Translations under genes and position numbers: made by a program
Shown here: positions 13,415 through 21,832 of the stretch, one piece after another
Position numbering within the stretch: position 1 is the first letter of the stretch
Layout: each line of letters begins with the position of its first letter
Assembly (NCBI GenBank): GCA_964384555.1
Contig: CAYLLA010000022.1
Location: forward strand, 1 to 25,254
Reading direction: 5' to 3'
DNA from: CAG-390 sp964384555
GTDB taxonomy: Bacteria; Bacillota; Clostridia; Oscillospirales; CAG-272
DNA length: 25,254 nucleotides
Notes under the pieces: model-generated
Database searches by the model: none
Told to the model about the DNA's origin: nothing
The model's input: only the letters and a program-made list of their open reading frames with translations

Positions 13415-14266
13415 TTGAAGCTTAAATATTACGGTACGGGAGGCGGCGGCGGTATTCCCGAGATCTTTTGCAGCTGCCGCATCTGCAACCATGCCCGCGA
13501 AGTTGGCGGCCGCGAGATACGCACGCGCTCACAGGCAGTCATTGACGACAGGATCTCACTTGACTTTCCGGTAGATGCGTTTATGCACTCGGCATACTGC
13601 GGGCTTGACATGCGCCGTGTACGCGATATAGTTGTAACGCACGCACATTTTGACCACTTTATGCCGCAGGAGCTGTTCAGTCGTGCCGAGGGCTTTCCCT
13701 CCCCGCTCCGCGTTTACGCCACCGAGGCATCCGCCGCCAAAATGAACGAAACGATAGCGGCACGTGAGGCGGCATTTGCATCCGGCAGAAAGGTGCGCAC
13801 ATCTGATTTTTGCCTTGAATATCACAAGGTGACCCCCGGCGAGCCGTTTATGATTGACGAGTATCGCTTTACCCCGCTTAAATCGCATCACGCACAGGGA
13901 GTGCAATCGGTAATGTATGTTATCGATAACACCGCCGAGGATCGCCACCTGCTTTGGGCGCATGATACAGGTCCGTTTTATACGAGCGCGTGGGACTGGC
14001 TGCGCGATTACCCGTATGTATTTGACTTTGTATCCCTTGACTGCACACTTGGGCGCGGCGAGCTGATAACCGCGGCGCACATGGATATTCTCGGCTGCAA
14101 TGACACCCGTCAACGCCTTGCCGACATGGGCAAGATAGACGGCCACACCAAGGTATACCTCAGCCACGTAGGACACCTTTTGCACCAAACGCATGACGAG
14201 CTGGCCGCCGAAGCTGCGACCTTTGGCATGATCCCCGCATATGACGGCCTGACCGTGGAAATATAA
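13415..14266 (+). CDS. PhnP-like metallo-beta-lactamase-fold hydrolase
   Basis: A cytosolic metal-dependent hydrolase, probably a phosphodiesterase. The 283-residue protein begins KLKYYGTGGGGGIPEIFC, followed by the zinc-type cysteines C19-x-C21-x2-C24. This arrangement is typical of PhnP, which cleaves cyclic phosphodiesters in phosphonate breakdown, and of its relatives. The metal-binding motif is H76-A-H78-F-D80-H81, with further ligands likely at LLWAHDTGP and LSHVGH. The start is taken as TTG 13415, since AAGGAGG (13402-13408) lies 6 nt upstream and the PhnP-like fold starts there. No other phosphonate genes are present, so the substrate is open. It has a long leader with two palindromes. 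Confidence 0.85.
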   Translation: MKLKYYGTGGGGGIPEIFCSCRICNHAREVGGREIRTRSQAVIDDRISLDFPVDAFMHSAYCGLDMRRVRDIVVTHAHFDHFMPQELFSRAEGFPSPLRVYATEASAAKMNETIAAREAAFASGRKVRTSDFCLEYHKVTPGEPFMIDEYRFTPLKSHHAQGVQSVMYVIDNTAEDRHLLWAHDTGPFYTSAWDWLRDYPYVFDFVSLDCTLGRGELITAAHMDILGCNDTRQRLADMGKIDGHTKVYLSHVGHLLHQTHDELAAEAATFGMIPAYDGLTVEI

Positions 14267-14361
14267 TAATAATTATACCCGGTCACGACCACCTAAATCA
14301 AAAATACAGCGGCAATGCCGTTGATATAAAAAACAAAAATATAAGAACAAGGAGAACCACA

Positions 14362-15213
14362 ATGAAAAGAAGTATCACCTCCATCATCACTCTCGCTCTT
14401 GCTATCCTTTTGGTAGCAGCCTTCCCGCTGACCGCTGCGGCCGCCGACTATGAGAAGTCCTTTGACTTTCTCGACGCTACGACCTATGAGGGCTCCCTCG
14501 TTTACAAGAAAGACATGAAGTCCGCCGGCAACTCCACTACAATGGGCTACAAGGGCTGGATCGGCTCTACCAACGTAGAGGGCGCAACCTCCGTTTTCGT
14601 TTTTGAAGCTGCAGAGGGCAAGACCTTTGAATCTCTCGTGCTCAACTACCGCGGCTACTCGATAGCCAACGGCGCACCCGACGGCGTACACATCTACATC
14701 TCCACTGTTGGCGAGGCGGACTATGCCGCAGGCTACACCGATGCCAACTGGACTCTCGTTGCCGAGATCGTTAACGATGCCACCGCAGGCACCGGCGTAA
14801 ATGTTGCCGACCCCACCAACCGCGACCCGGAGCTTCTTCGCACCGTTGACATCTCCGCCGCAACACTTGGCTGCAACAAGGTATTTATGCGCATTGACTT
14901 TTTCCGTTCCTCTAACATTGACGGTGTTCCCGCAACATATTTTGCTCCCGCAGGTGCTACTGGCACATACATGAGCGCCGCTCCTGTTGCCACCGAGCCT
15001 GTGACCGAACCCGTAACCGAGCCTGTTGCCACCGAGCCTGTAACTGAGCCTGTTGCAACAGAACCCGTAACCGAGCCTGCCGACACAACTCCCGCCACCG
15101 AGCCTGCCGCTCCCTCCACCGGCGACAACACCGCCATCATTGCAATGGTTGCCGGCATCGCTCTTGTTTGCACCGCAGCATGCTTTATCACAAAGCGCCG
15201 CGTGCATGACTGA
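14362..15213 (+). CDS. Secreted surface protein with TEPV repeats and sortase-type C-terminus
   Basis: A 283-residue exported protein of unknown role. A signal peptide spans about residues 1-27 (MKRSITSII, hydrophobic core, LTAAAA). A beta-rich domain follows to about residue 205, rich in aromatic and Asn/Gly residues and possibly ligand- or glycan-binding. Then come VATEP/VTEP repeats (about 209-239) as a stalk. The end is a cell-wall sorting signal: APSTGD (250-255), a hydrophobic helix and KRRVHD. This fits the (S/N/A)PxTG-type motifs used by some clostridial sortases. AAGGAGA 7 nt before ATG 14362 fixes the start. No sortase is in the window. It heads a run of three exported-protein genes. 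Confidence 0.8.
   Translation: MKRSITSIITLALAILLVAAFPLTAAAADYEKSFDFLDATTYEGSLVYKKDMKSAGNSTTMGYKGWIGSTNVEGATSVFVFEAAEGKTFESLVLNYRGYSIANGAPDGVHIYISTVGEADYAAGYTDANWTLVAEIVNDATAGTGVNVADPTNRDPELLRTVDISAATLGCNKVFMRIDFFRSSNIDGVPATYFAPAGATGTYMSAAPVATEPVTEPVTEPVATEPVTEPVATEPVTEPADTTPATEPAAPSTGDNTAIIAMVAGIALVCTAACFITKRRVHD
14986..15078 (+). repeat. In-frame TEPV-coding tandem repeat
   Basis: Ninety-three bases encode seven TEP units spaced by V or VA. Synonymous differences (GCC/GCA, ACC/ACT/ACA) show the array is old enough to have diverged. It keeps the reading frame, so slippage would change stalk length without frameshift. Confidence 0.9.
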
Positions 15214-15267
15214 TGCCCAAGGCACTAAAGGCTTTATAAACCCATCATTCCCTATATTATATTTAAA

Positions 15268-16740
15268 ATGAAGAAAATTTTAGCATCACTCATCGCCCTG
15301 ACCGCACTCCTCTCGCTGGTTGCCTGCTCAACTCCCGGTAACTCGGACAGCACAACGGCAGGCAACGGTCCCTCCGGCAATTCATCAAAACCTGTTGCCG
15401 AGACCACCACCGACCCCAAATATCAGTTTGAATTTCCCGAGACAAGCACGGAATACGCCGGCAAGTTTGTAATACTCAACGGCTTTTCCGAGGCTACCAC
15501 CCTCTTTACCACCTGCTCTATGCTTGGCAGCGGTGATTCCTCCGCCGACCAGCTTGATGCCGCCATCTACCGCCGCAATATTATGCTGAGCGACAGATAC
15601 GGTGTTGAGGTCAGTGAGATCCCCTGCGCCACAAGCAAGCAGTACTCAAACTTTGAAAAAGAGGTCACCAGCGGAGACGCGTCGTTTGACATGGCGATGA
15701 TCAACAACTCCAACGTACCCAAGCTTGCTACAGCCGGATATCTTTACGATCTTGCAACCATTGATAACATCTCTCTTGAAAAAGCATGGTACGACCAGAG
15801 CGCCAACGAACAGCTGCGCTACGGCAAGCACCTTTACTACACCTACAGCGACATGGACACCACCCAGTTTGATGCTGTAAGATGCATGTATTTTAACCAG
15901 AGCATTATGGATAGATTTGGCCTTAGCACGAACGAGCTGTACCAGACCGCCATCAACGGCGATTGGACGCTTGATAAGATGTACGAATACGCCAAGGATA
16001 TCTACACCGATGACGGTAACGGCATAGTTGACGAGGGCGACACATTCCCCTTTGTGGGAGTTCCCTCAACCTCCCTCTCCGCTCTGATCAGCGGCGCGGA
16101 TGCATCTTACATCAAGATGGATCCCAAGACCTCCACCCCCTATGCTAACTTTACCACCGAGAGCTTTATCGATACGTATAACAAGATCCTTGACGTTATG
16201 TTTAAGGATAACTTCTTCTACACCGGCTGCTCCAAAAACACACAGGCAACGGATATGTTTGTAAGCGGACATTCTCTCTTCCTGCTTACCACCATCGTCA
16301 GCTCCAACACCATGCGCCAAAGCATGAGCGCTGACTTTGGCTTCCTGCCCCTGCCCAAGTACAACACCGATCAGGAGAAGTACATCTGCAACGCTCCCAA
16401 CCCCTACGCGATATGCGTCCCCTACAACTCACAGGATCCCGAGCGCACCGGATTTGTGATCGAGGCTATGTCCTATCTTTCCACCGATACGGTACGCACC
16501 GCGTACTTTGAGGTAAGACTGTACGGCCGTACCAGCCGCGATGCACTCTCTTGGCAGACGCTTGACCTTATCTATTCAAACATTGCCTACAGCGTTCCTG
16601 TGCAGTCCTCTGTCGGCTTCTCCGGCACTATCAACAAGATGATGGCCGCCAACGACCGCTCGATAGCAGCGTATATAAAGTCTGTGCAGGCCACTGTTGA
16701 AAACGATATCGCAAACTTTATTGACGAGGTATCAAAATGA
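15268..16740 (+). CDS. Extracellular solute-binding lipoprotein (ABC sugar-type)
   Basis: A 490-residue lipoprotein with signal peptide and lipobox LVAC (cysteine about residue 20), a Ser/Thr/Gly linker to about residue 60, and a mature domain resembling family 1 solute-binding proteins. These capture sugars or oligosaccharides for ABC importers. Seen motifs are the DAAIYRRN segment, NFEKEVTSGDASFDMAMI, GDWTLDKMYEYAKDI, and DDGNGIVDEGD, an EF-hand-like calcium loop (about residues 251-261). No permease or ATPase gene is adjacent, so it may be an orphan receptor or serve a distant transporter. ATG 15268 has no Shine-Dalgarno sequence. The next gene overlaps its stop by 4 nt (ATGA). Confidence 0.85.
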   Translation: MKKILASLIALTALLSLVACSTPGNSDSTTAGNGPSGNSSKPVAETTTDPKYQFEFPETSTEYAGKFVILNGFSEATTLFTTCSMLGSGDSSADQLDAAIYRRNIMLSDRYGVEVSEIPCATSKQYSNFEKEVTSGDASFDMAMINNSNVPKLATAGYLYDLATIDNISLEKAWYDQSANEQLRYGKHLYYTYSDMDTTQFDAVRCMYFNQSIMDRFGLSTNELYQTAINGDWTLDKMYEYAKDIYTDDGNGIVDEGDTFPFVGVPSTSLSALISGADASYIKMDPKTSTPYANFTTESFIDTYNKILDVMFKDNFFYTGCSKNTQATDMFVSGHSLFLLTTIVSSNTMRQSMSADFGFLPLPKYNTDQEKYICNAPNPYAICVPYNSQDPERTGFVIEAMSYLSTDTVRTAYFEVRLYGRTSRDALSWQTLDLIYSNIAYSVPVQSSVGFSGTINKMMAANDRSIAAYIKSVQATVENDIANFIDEVSK

Positions 16741-18137
16741 TCCGATATAGGATAGCCGCCTTGTTCACCGCGGCGCTTATGGCACTCACCTGCCTTAGTG
16801 CCTGTACCGGTGGGAATTCCCCGGTCGGCGGGGACAGCTCAAGCTCGCTCGGGGATACAACAGTATCCCCCGAATCCACGCAAACACCGCAAAGTACCCC
16901 TCCCGCGACATCCGCCGCGGAGACCACATTCCTGCCCGCCATCACGCTGACACCCGTCAGCGCCGATGATATCCCCGCATTTTCCGGCGGCACAAAAAAG
17001 CAGGACTACGACTGCGGCGATGGCGTTTACATGCGCCACGTAAGCATGGTGCTTGCCACCGAGTTTAATGCATATATCGAAAAGCTTCCCACGCTCGGCT
17101 TTACCGAGACCTCTCACCGCGAGGTGAGCGGCAACAGCTTTTACAGCTTTGCGCGGGGCGGTATATCATTGGCGGCTTCCTATTTCAAGGCGGATAAGAT
17201 CGCCACTCTCACCGTCCTCCCCTACGATCCCTATGCGGCGTATGCCGACATATATAAAAAGGACGGCAGTGCCGACGGCACGGAGGGGGATGTTGAGCCG
17301 CTACTGACCATGCTTGAGATATCCGAGGATAAGGTCAACGGCATGTGTTATATAATCCGTACCACCACCGGCAGCTTTATTATAATCGACGGCGGCTGGA
17401 TGGGCGTTGGCGATGGGAAAAAGATAATGAAGATCCTGCGCGAGCAAAACACGCGCGATGGTCTGCCCGAGGTGGCGGCTTGGATACTTACTCACCCGCA
17501 CTCGGATCACATCGGCGGCATGGCCGATGTTGCCGCGGCTTATTATGACGAGATAATACTGCGGCGAGTCATCTGCAACTTTACCAACGACGAGATACTT
17601 GCAAAGTCGGATGTTGCCGGCGGCTCCTCTGCGCTGAAGGTGATAGAGAGCACCCTGCAAAACCCCAAAAAGTGGGGCTCGGCACAGATCATCAAGCCGC
17701 ACACCGGAGATGTTTTGAACATAGACGGAGTTACGGTAGAGATACTGCAAACGCAGGAGGATGTTTTCCCGGATACCGAGGCACTGCTTTACAACAACTC
17801 GGCATCTATGGCATTTAAGGTGACGGCGGGCGGACACAGCGCGCTGTTTACCGGTGACCTCAGCTCTACTTATATGAAGCAGATCGGCACGCGCTGGACG
17901 GATGAGCTTAAGTGTGACATCCTGCAGCCGACACACCATGGTCGCACACACGGCAGAGTGGATGTTTATCGTCTCGTCTCCCCCACCGTTGTCATGTGGC
18001 CGACGTCAAGTCAAAGCTATGAGGAATATAAGGCAAAGGATTATAACCAATACCTTATAAACACCTTCCCGCGGCATTATATCAGCGCCAACGGGACGGT
18101 AACTCTCTCAATGCGCACGCTTGAAGAGGTAAAATAA
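16737..18137 (+). CDS. Extracytoplasmic metallo-beta-lactamase-fold lipoprotein
   Basis: A 466-residue predicted lipoprotein with a signal peptide, lipobox LSAC (about residues 19-22), and a Ser/Thr/Pro linker to about residue 80. A small alpha/beta region follows (about 80-170), then an MBL-fold hydrolase domain. The metal motif is H253-P-H255-S-D257-H258, and later pieces HSALFTGDLSS and DILQPTHHGRTHG match the ComEC/Rec2-type branch, here without the ComEC membrane channel. It starts inside the stop of the solute-binding protein gene, so the two are translationally coupled and probably act at the same surface. The substrate could be a nucleic acid or a phosphodiester; this is inference from the branch only. 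Confidence 0.85.
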   Translation: MIRYRIAALFTAALMALTCLSACTGGNSPVGGDSSSSLGDTTVSPESTQTPQSTPPATSAAETTFLPAITLTPVSADDIPAFSGGTKKQDYDCGDGVYMRHVSMVLATEFNAYIEKLPTLGFTETSHREVSGNSFYSFARGGISLAASYFKADKIATLTVLPYDPYAAYADIYKKDGSADGTEGDVEPLLTMLEISEDKVNGMCYIIRTTTGSFIIIDGGWMGVGDGKKIMKILREQNTRDGLPEVAAWILTHPHSDHIGGMADVAAAYYDEIILRRVICNFTNDEILAKSDVAGGSSALKVIESTLQNPKKWGSAQIIKPHTGDVLNIDGVTVEILQTQEDVFPDTEALLYNNSASMAFKVTAGGHSALFTGDLSSTYMKQIGTRWTDELKCDILQPTHHGRTHGRVDVYRLVSPTVVMWPTSSQSYEEYKAKDYNQYLINTFPRHYISANGTVTLSMRTLEEVK

Positions 18138-18149
18138 AAAAACGCACGC

Positions 18150-18187
18150 CGCCCCACCATCCAAGCCAAAGCTTGGACGGTGGGGCG
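18150..18187. terminator. Bidirectional terminator between convergent genes
   Basis: A 17-bp stem with one mismatch (18150-18166 with 18171-18187) and loop CAAA. On the plus strand it is followed by CATTTT. On the minus strand it is followed a few bases on by T7, so it ends the lipoprotein operon and mazF from opposite sides. Confidence 0.85.
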
Positions 18188-18192
18188 CATTT

Positions 18193-18681
18193 TCAGCCCT
18201 CGGCACTCGGAGAGTCACTCACCGCCGCCGCGGTATTCGGACGTGCGCCGCCCTCCCGATCATTACCAAGACCAAAGGACACGGCTATGGCGGCGTTTAC
18301 CCGCGACATTACACCATCATCAAGATGCCCCAGCCTTTCCTTTAATCTGCGCTTATCAAGTGTACGTATCTGTTCCAGCAAAATCACCGAATCACGCGCC
18401 AGCCCCGCGCGCTCGGCATATATGTCGATATGTGTCGGCAGTCTTGTTTTGCCCATTCGCGAGGTTATTGCCGCCGCTATAACGGTTGGGCTGTACCTGT
18501 TGCCCACATCGTTTTGTATTATCAGCACCGGGCGCAATCCACCCTGCTCCGAGCCGACCACCGGGGACAGATCGGCATAAAAGATATCCCCGCGCCGCAC
18601 GCCGTGAGTGCCGCCCGCGCCCTCATAATTTGATGCATTTGATGTGCGCCCCGCGCCCGAATATTCGTTTAGATCCATCAT
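18193..18681 (-). CDS. mazF: MazF/PemK-family endoribonuclease toxin, orphan
   Basis: A sequence-specific, ribosome-independent mRNA interferase. The core (about residues 27-130 of 162) shows the MazF pattern: VRRGDIFYADLSPVVGSEQ, then RPVLIIQNDVGNRYSPTVI, then AAITSR and LARDSVILLEQIRTLDKRRL. The arginine in GGLRPVLI and the threonine-serine loop are the usual active-site region. It is longer than the 110-120 residues usual for the family, owing to a Gly/Ser/Asn-rich N-terminal stretch and a low-complexity C-terminal tail. The start is uncertain (ATG 18681 or 18678; TTG 18714 is also open). No MazE/EndoAI-type antitoxin is visible upstream. Solitary MazF genes do occur in Clostridia, so it may be paired elsewhere. 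Confidence 0.9.
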   Translation of the reverse strand: MMDLNEYSGAGRTSNASNYEGAGGTHGVRRGDIFYADLSPVVGSEQGGLRPVLIIQNDVGNRYSPTVIAAAITSRMGKTRLPTHIDIYAERAGLARDSVILLEQIRTLDKRRLKERLGHLDDGVMSRVNAAIAVSFGLGNDREGGARPNTAAAVSDSPSAEG

Positions 18682-18889
18682 ACCACCATCTTTGATTATC
18701 CGAGTTTTCGGCAAGCCGCCAAGCTGCCCGCCGCTACCCTTATTTTTACCCGCCGCCGGGCGTATTAATCACGCCGACTGTCTTTTTTGGGGAGTATCTT
18801 TTTGGCATCTGCCGTCCCGCCGCACGCCTACACCATGCCTCCCCCCGATATCATTTTATGTTACCGAGCGCCGCGGCGACATTTTTTGT

Positions 18890-18913
18890 CGATATATCAT
18901 TTTTGATATCTCG
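18890..18913. promoter_or_regulatory. Inverted repeat upstream of the adhE promoter
   Basis: CGATATATCA and TGATATCTCG pair at 9 of 10 positions around TTTT, about 20 nt upstream of the -35 box. It could be an operator. The remainder of 18715-18889 holds nothing I can identify. Confidence 0.4.
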
Positions 18914-18931
18914 GTTATTCCGAAAAGGGTA

Positions 18932-18960
18932 TTTACAAGCGGGGAATTGTATGTTATAAT
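18932..18960 (+). promoter_or_regulatory. Promoter of adhE
   Basis: TTTACA (18932-18937), 17 bp, TATAAT (18955-18960). Its -10 box is covered by the Rex-type site at 18951-18968. Confidence 0.8.
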
Positions 18961-18968
18961 ATTAACAA
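18951..18968. promoter_or_regulatory. Rex-type redox operator
   Basis: ATGTTAT-AATA-TTAACAA matches the clostridial Rex consensus TTGTTAA-N4-TTAACAA at 12 of 14 specified positions. It contains the perfect dyad TGTTA/TAACA. Rex binds such sites when NADH is low and leaves when NADH rises. The site overlaps the -10 of a gene that is a known Rex target in Clostridium acetobutylicum and others. Confidence 0.7.
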
Positions 18969-19000
18969 ATCGTGCATTCAGTATGCCTCCGCGCAAAAAA

Positions 19001-19054
19001 TAGGACGGTCGTCCTAAATACAGTTTTTTGCGCCGCCTGCCGCACATTGGCAGG
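19001..19054 (+). other. Structured adhE leader
   Basis: Two hairpins: TAGGACG/CGTCCTA (19001-19016, perfect 7 bp with a 2-nt gap as DNA dyad) and CCTGCC/GGCAGG (19036-19054, 7-nt loop). T6 lies between them at 19024-19029. The second stem ends 6 nt before the weak ribosome site GAAAGG. The arrangement could affect adhE translation or mRNA processing. Confidence 0.4.
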
Positions 19055-19078
19055 TCACATGAAAGGTATTAATCGAAC

Positions 19079-21796
19079 ATGGAGATCAAGGAGAGACAGA
19101 TCATCGACGGTACTGAGGCCCTTGGCGAGGCTATGGCCCGCGCAAGAGCCGCCGAAAAGAAATTCTCGACCTACAGCCAAGAGGATGTTGACCGCATCTT
19201 TAAGGCCGCCGCCATTGCAGCAAACATGGCGCGTCTGCCCCTTGCCAAGATGGCAGTTGAAGAGACCGGAATGGGCGTTGTTGAAGACAAAGTGATAAAA
19301 AACAACTACGCCGCCGAGTATATCTACAACGCCTACCGCAACACCAAGACCTGTGGCGTGATAGAAGAGGATCCCGCCTTTGGCATCAAAAAGATAGCCG
19401 AGCCGATAGGTCTTATTGCAGCAGTAATCCCCACGACTAACCCCACATCCACAGCCATCTTCAAGTGCCTGATAGCGCTTAAGACCCGCAATGCCATTAT
19501 CATCTCACCCCACCCCCGCGCAAAGAAGTCTACAGCGGCCGCCGCAAAGATAGTGCTTGATGCCGCTGTTGCCGCAGGAGCGCCGGAGGACATCATCAAC
19601 TGGATAGACGTCCCCTCCCTTGAGATGACGAACATGCTCATGCATGAATCCGATATAACCCTTGCCACCGGCGGTCCCGGCATGGTACGTGCCGCGTATT
19701 CCTCCGGCAAGCCCGCCCTCGGAGTCGGCGCCGGCAACACTCCCGCCATTATTGATGACACGGCGGACATCGTGCTGGCAGTCAGCTCGATAATCCACTC
19801 AAAGACCTTTGATAACGGTATGATATGCGCCTCCGAGCAGTCGGTCATCGTGCTTGATGCCGTATATGATGCGGTAAAGAGCGAATTTGCCGCTCGCGGC
19901 TGTTACTTCCTTACCCCCTTTGAGACAGAAAAGGTCAGAAAGACCATTCTCATCAACGGCGCACTCAATGCAAAGATAGTCGGTCAAAAGGCCGCAACCA
20001 TCGCCTCCCTTGCCGGAGTTAAAGTACCGGAGGGCACAAAGATCCTTATCGGCGAGGTGGAATCTGTAGACCTTTCGGAGGAGTTTGCCCACGAAAAACT
20101 CTCCCCCGTGCTTGCAATGTACCGCGCAAAGGATATTGAGGATGCCTTTGCAAAGGCCGAGCAGCTGGTAGCTGACGGCGGCTTTGGTCACACCTCCTCG
20201 ATATATCTCGATGCCGTAAGTCAAAAGGACAAGCTCGCGGAATTTGCCGCACGCATGAAGACCTGCCGCATACTCGTAAACACTCCCTCCTCGCAGGGCG
20301 GTATCGGCGATATCTATAACTTTATGCTTCGCCCCTCCCTCACACTCGGCTGCGGCTCATGGGGCGGCAACTCGGTATCCGAGAACGTGGGAGTGAAGCA
20401 CCTCCTCAATATAAAAACTGTTGCAGAAAGAAGGGAAAACATGCTTTGGTTCCGCGCACCCGAAAAGGTATATATCAAAAAAGGCTGCCTGCCTGTAGCT
20501 CTTGACGAGGTAGGCGGACCTATGGGCAAAAAGCGTGCCTTTGTCGTTACCGACTCCTTCCTTTACCACAACGGCTACGCAAAGCCGATAACAGATAAGC
20601 TTGAGGCCATGGGTATGGCCCATGCCGAGTTCTTTAACGTTGCCCCCGACCCCACACTTGCCTGCGCCAAGGAGGGTGCGGCACAGATGCGTGCCTTTGA
20701 GCCTGATGTTATCATTGCCCTCGGTGGCGGCTCTGCAATGGATGCCGCAAAGATCATGTGGGTGATGTACGAGCACCCCGAGGTAGACTTTGCGGATATG
20801 GCAATGCGCTTTATGGATATTCGCAAGCGCGTTTACACCTTCCCCAAGATGGGCGAGCGCGCCTACTTTGTGGCAGTTCCCACCTCTGCGGGCACCGGCT
20901 CGGAGGTAACGCCCTTTGCGGTCATCACCGATCAGGATACCGGTGTTAAATACCCGCTGGCCGACTATGAGCTGCTGCCCAACATGGCAATAGTTGATAC
21001 CGACTTCCATATGTCCGCCCCCCGCGGACTGACCGCCGCATCCGGCATCGATGCCGTATCCCATGCGCTTGAGGCATATGCCTCGGTAATGGCAACAGAC
21101 TACACCGACGGTCTTGCCCTGCAGGCGCTCAAAACGATATTTGAATACCTCCCCCGCGCATATGACAACGGTCAGACCGATGTTTTGGCGCGTGAGAAGA
21201 TGGCCAACGCCGCCACCATGGCAGGTATGGCCTTTGCAAACGCCTTCCTTGGTGTTTGCCACTCGATGGCACACAAGCTGGGCGCGTTCCACCACCTGCC
21301 CCACGGCGTGGCCAACGCCCTGATGCTTGAGGAAGTGCTACGCTTTAACGCCTGCGAAGCACCCGCAAAGATGGGTACCTTCCCGCAGTACGACCACCCG
21401 CACACTTTGGCCCGCTACGCGGAGATCGCCACAGCCCTCGGCCTTGGCGGCGAGACTAACGAAGAAAAGCTTGAAGCCCTTATCTCCGCCGTAAACGCCC
21501 TCAAGGAGCGCGTGGGCATTAAAAAGACCATACGCGAATACGGCATTGACGAGCAGGACTTCCTCGCTCGCCTTGACGAGATGACCGAGCAGGCATTTGA
21601 CGACCAGTGCACCGGTGCAAACCCGCGCTACCCGCTCCTCAGTGAGATCCGCCAGATGTATCTTAACGCCTACTACGGCGAAAGTCACTTCACCGAAGCC
21701 CCCATGCCCCTTGGCGATATCGATACGATAGTATCGGTGGATGCCGATGCGGCAAAGACTGCCTTTCGCCTTGGCGGCGGCAAGGCCGGCGTTTGA
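19079..21796 (+). CDS. adhE: Bifunctional acetaldehyde-CoA/alcohol dehydrogenase
   Basis: Converts acetyl-CoA to acetaldehyde and then ethanol with two NADH, the main NAD+ regenerating step of ethanol fermentation; such enzymes form cytosolic spirosome filaments. The 905-residue length is normal for the fusion. The N-terminal half is a CoA-acylating aldehyde dehydrogenase with catalytic C250 in GMICASEQSV and the loop GVGAGNTPA. A linker near residue 450 leads to an iron-type alcohol dehydrogenase with the nucleotide loop GGGSAMDAAK and the iron ligands in SGIDAVSHALEAY and CHSMAHKLGAFHHLPHG (about residues 655-745). The ATG has only a distant GAAAGG. The promoter carries a Rex-type operator, fitting induction by high NADH. 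Confidence 0.97.
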   Translation: MEIKERQIIDGTEALGEAMARARAAEKKFSTYSQEDVDRIFKAAAIAANMARLPLAKMAVEETGMGVVEDKVIKNNYAAEYIYNAYRNTKTCGVIEEDPAFGIKKIAEPIGLIAAVIPTTNPTSTAIFKCLIALKTRNAIIISPHPRAKKSTAAAAKIVLDAAVAAGAPEDIINWIDVPSLEMTNMLMHESDITLATGGPGMVRAAYSSGKPALGVGAGNTPAIIDDTADIVLAVSSIIHSKTFDNGMICASEQSVIVLDAVYDAVKSEFAARGCYFLTPFETEKVRKTILINGALNAKIVGQKAATIASLAGVKVPEGTKILIGEVESVDLSEEFAHEKLSPVLAMYRAKDIEDAFAKAEQLVADGGFGHTSSIYLDAVSQKDKLAEFAARMKTCRILVNTPSSQGGIGDIYNFMLRPSLTLGCGSWGGNSVSENVGVKHLLNIKTVAERRENMLWFRAPEKVYIKKGCLPVALDEVGGPMGKKRAFVVTDSFLYHNGYAKPITDKLEAMGMAHAEFFNVAPDPTLACAKEGAAQMRAFEPDVIIALGGGSAMDAAKIMWVMYEHPEVDFADMAMRFMDIRKRVYTFPKMGERAYFVAVPTSAGTGSEVTPFAVITDQDTGVKYPLADYELLPNMAIVDTDFHMSAPRGLTAASGIDAVSHALEAYASVMATDYTDGLALQALKTIFEYLPRAYDNGQTDVLAREKMANAATMAGMAFANAFLGVCHSMAHKLGAFHHLPHGVANALMLEEVLRFNACEAPAKMGTFPQYDHPHTLARYAEIATALGLGGETNEEKLEALISAVNALKERVGIKKTIREYGIDEQDFLARLDEMTEQAFDDQCTGANPRYPLLSEIRQMYLNAYYGESHFTEAPMPLGDIDTIVSVDADAAKTAFRLGGGKAGV

Positions 21797-21832
21797 TGCG
21801 AGCATTAAGCATGGAAAACAAGGAGGATCATC

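Noticed and set aside
13123..13418. Short plus-strand open frames in the PhnP-like gene's leader
   Set aside because: They lack ribosome sites and recognisable features, and run through both palindromes; more likely untranslated leader or repeat.
14986..15078. Tandem repeats considered as a CRISPR array
   Set aside because: Units are 12-15 nt, in frame and without unique spacers; they encode a protein stalk.
14293..15225. Gly/Val/Cys-rich minus-strand open frame opposite the surface protein
   Set aside because: Its repeats are just the complement of the TEPV-coding repeat, and the plus-strand protein has a signal peptide and sorting signal.
20357..21304. Long minus-strand open frame opposite the alcohol dehydrogenase half of adhE
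   Set aside because: Shadow of a strongly conserved gene; no start signals and no recognisable protein features.
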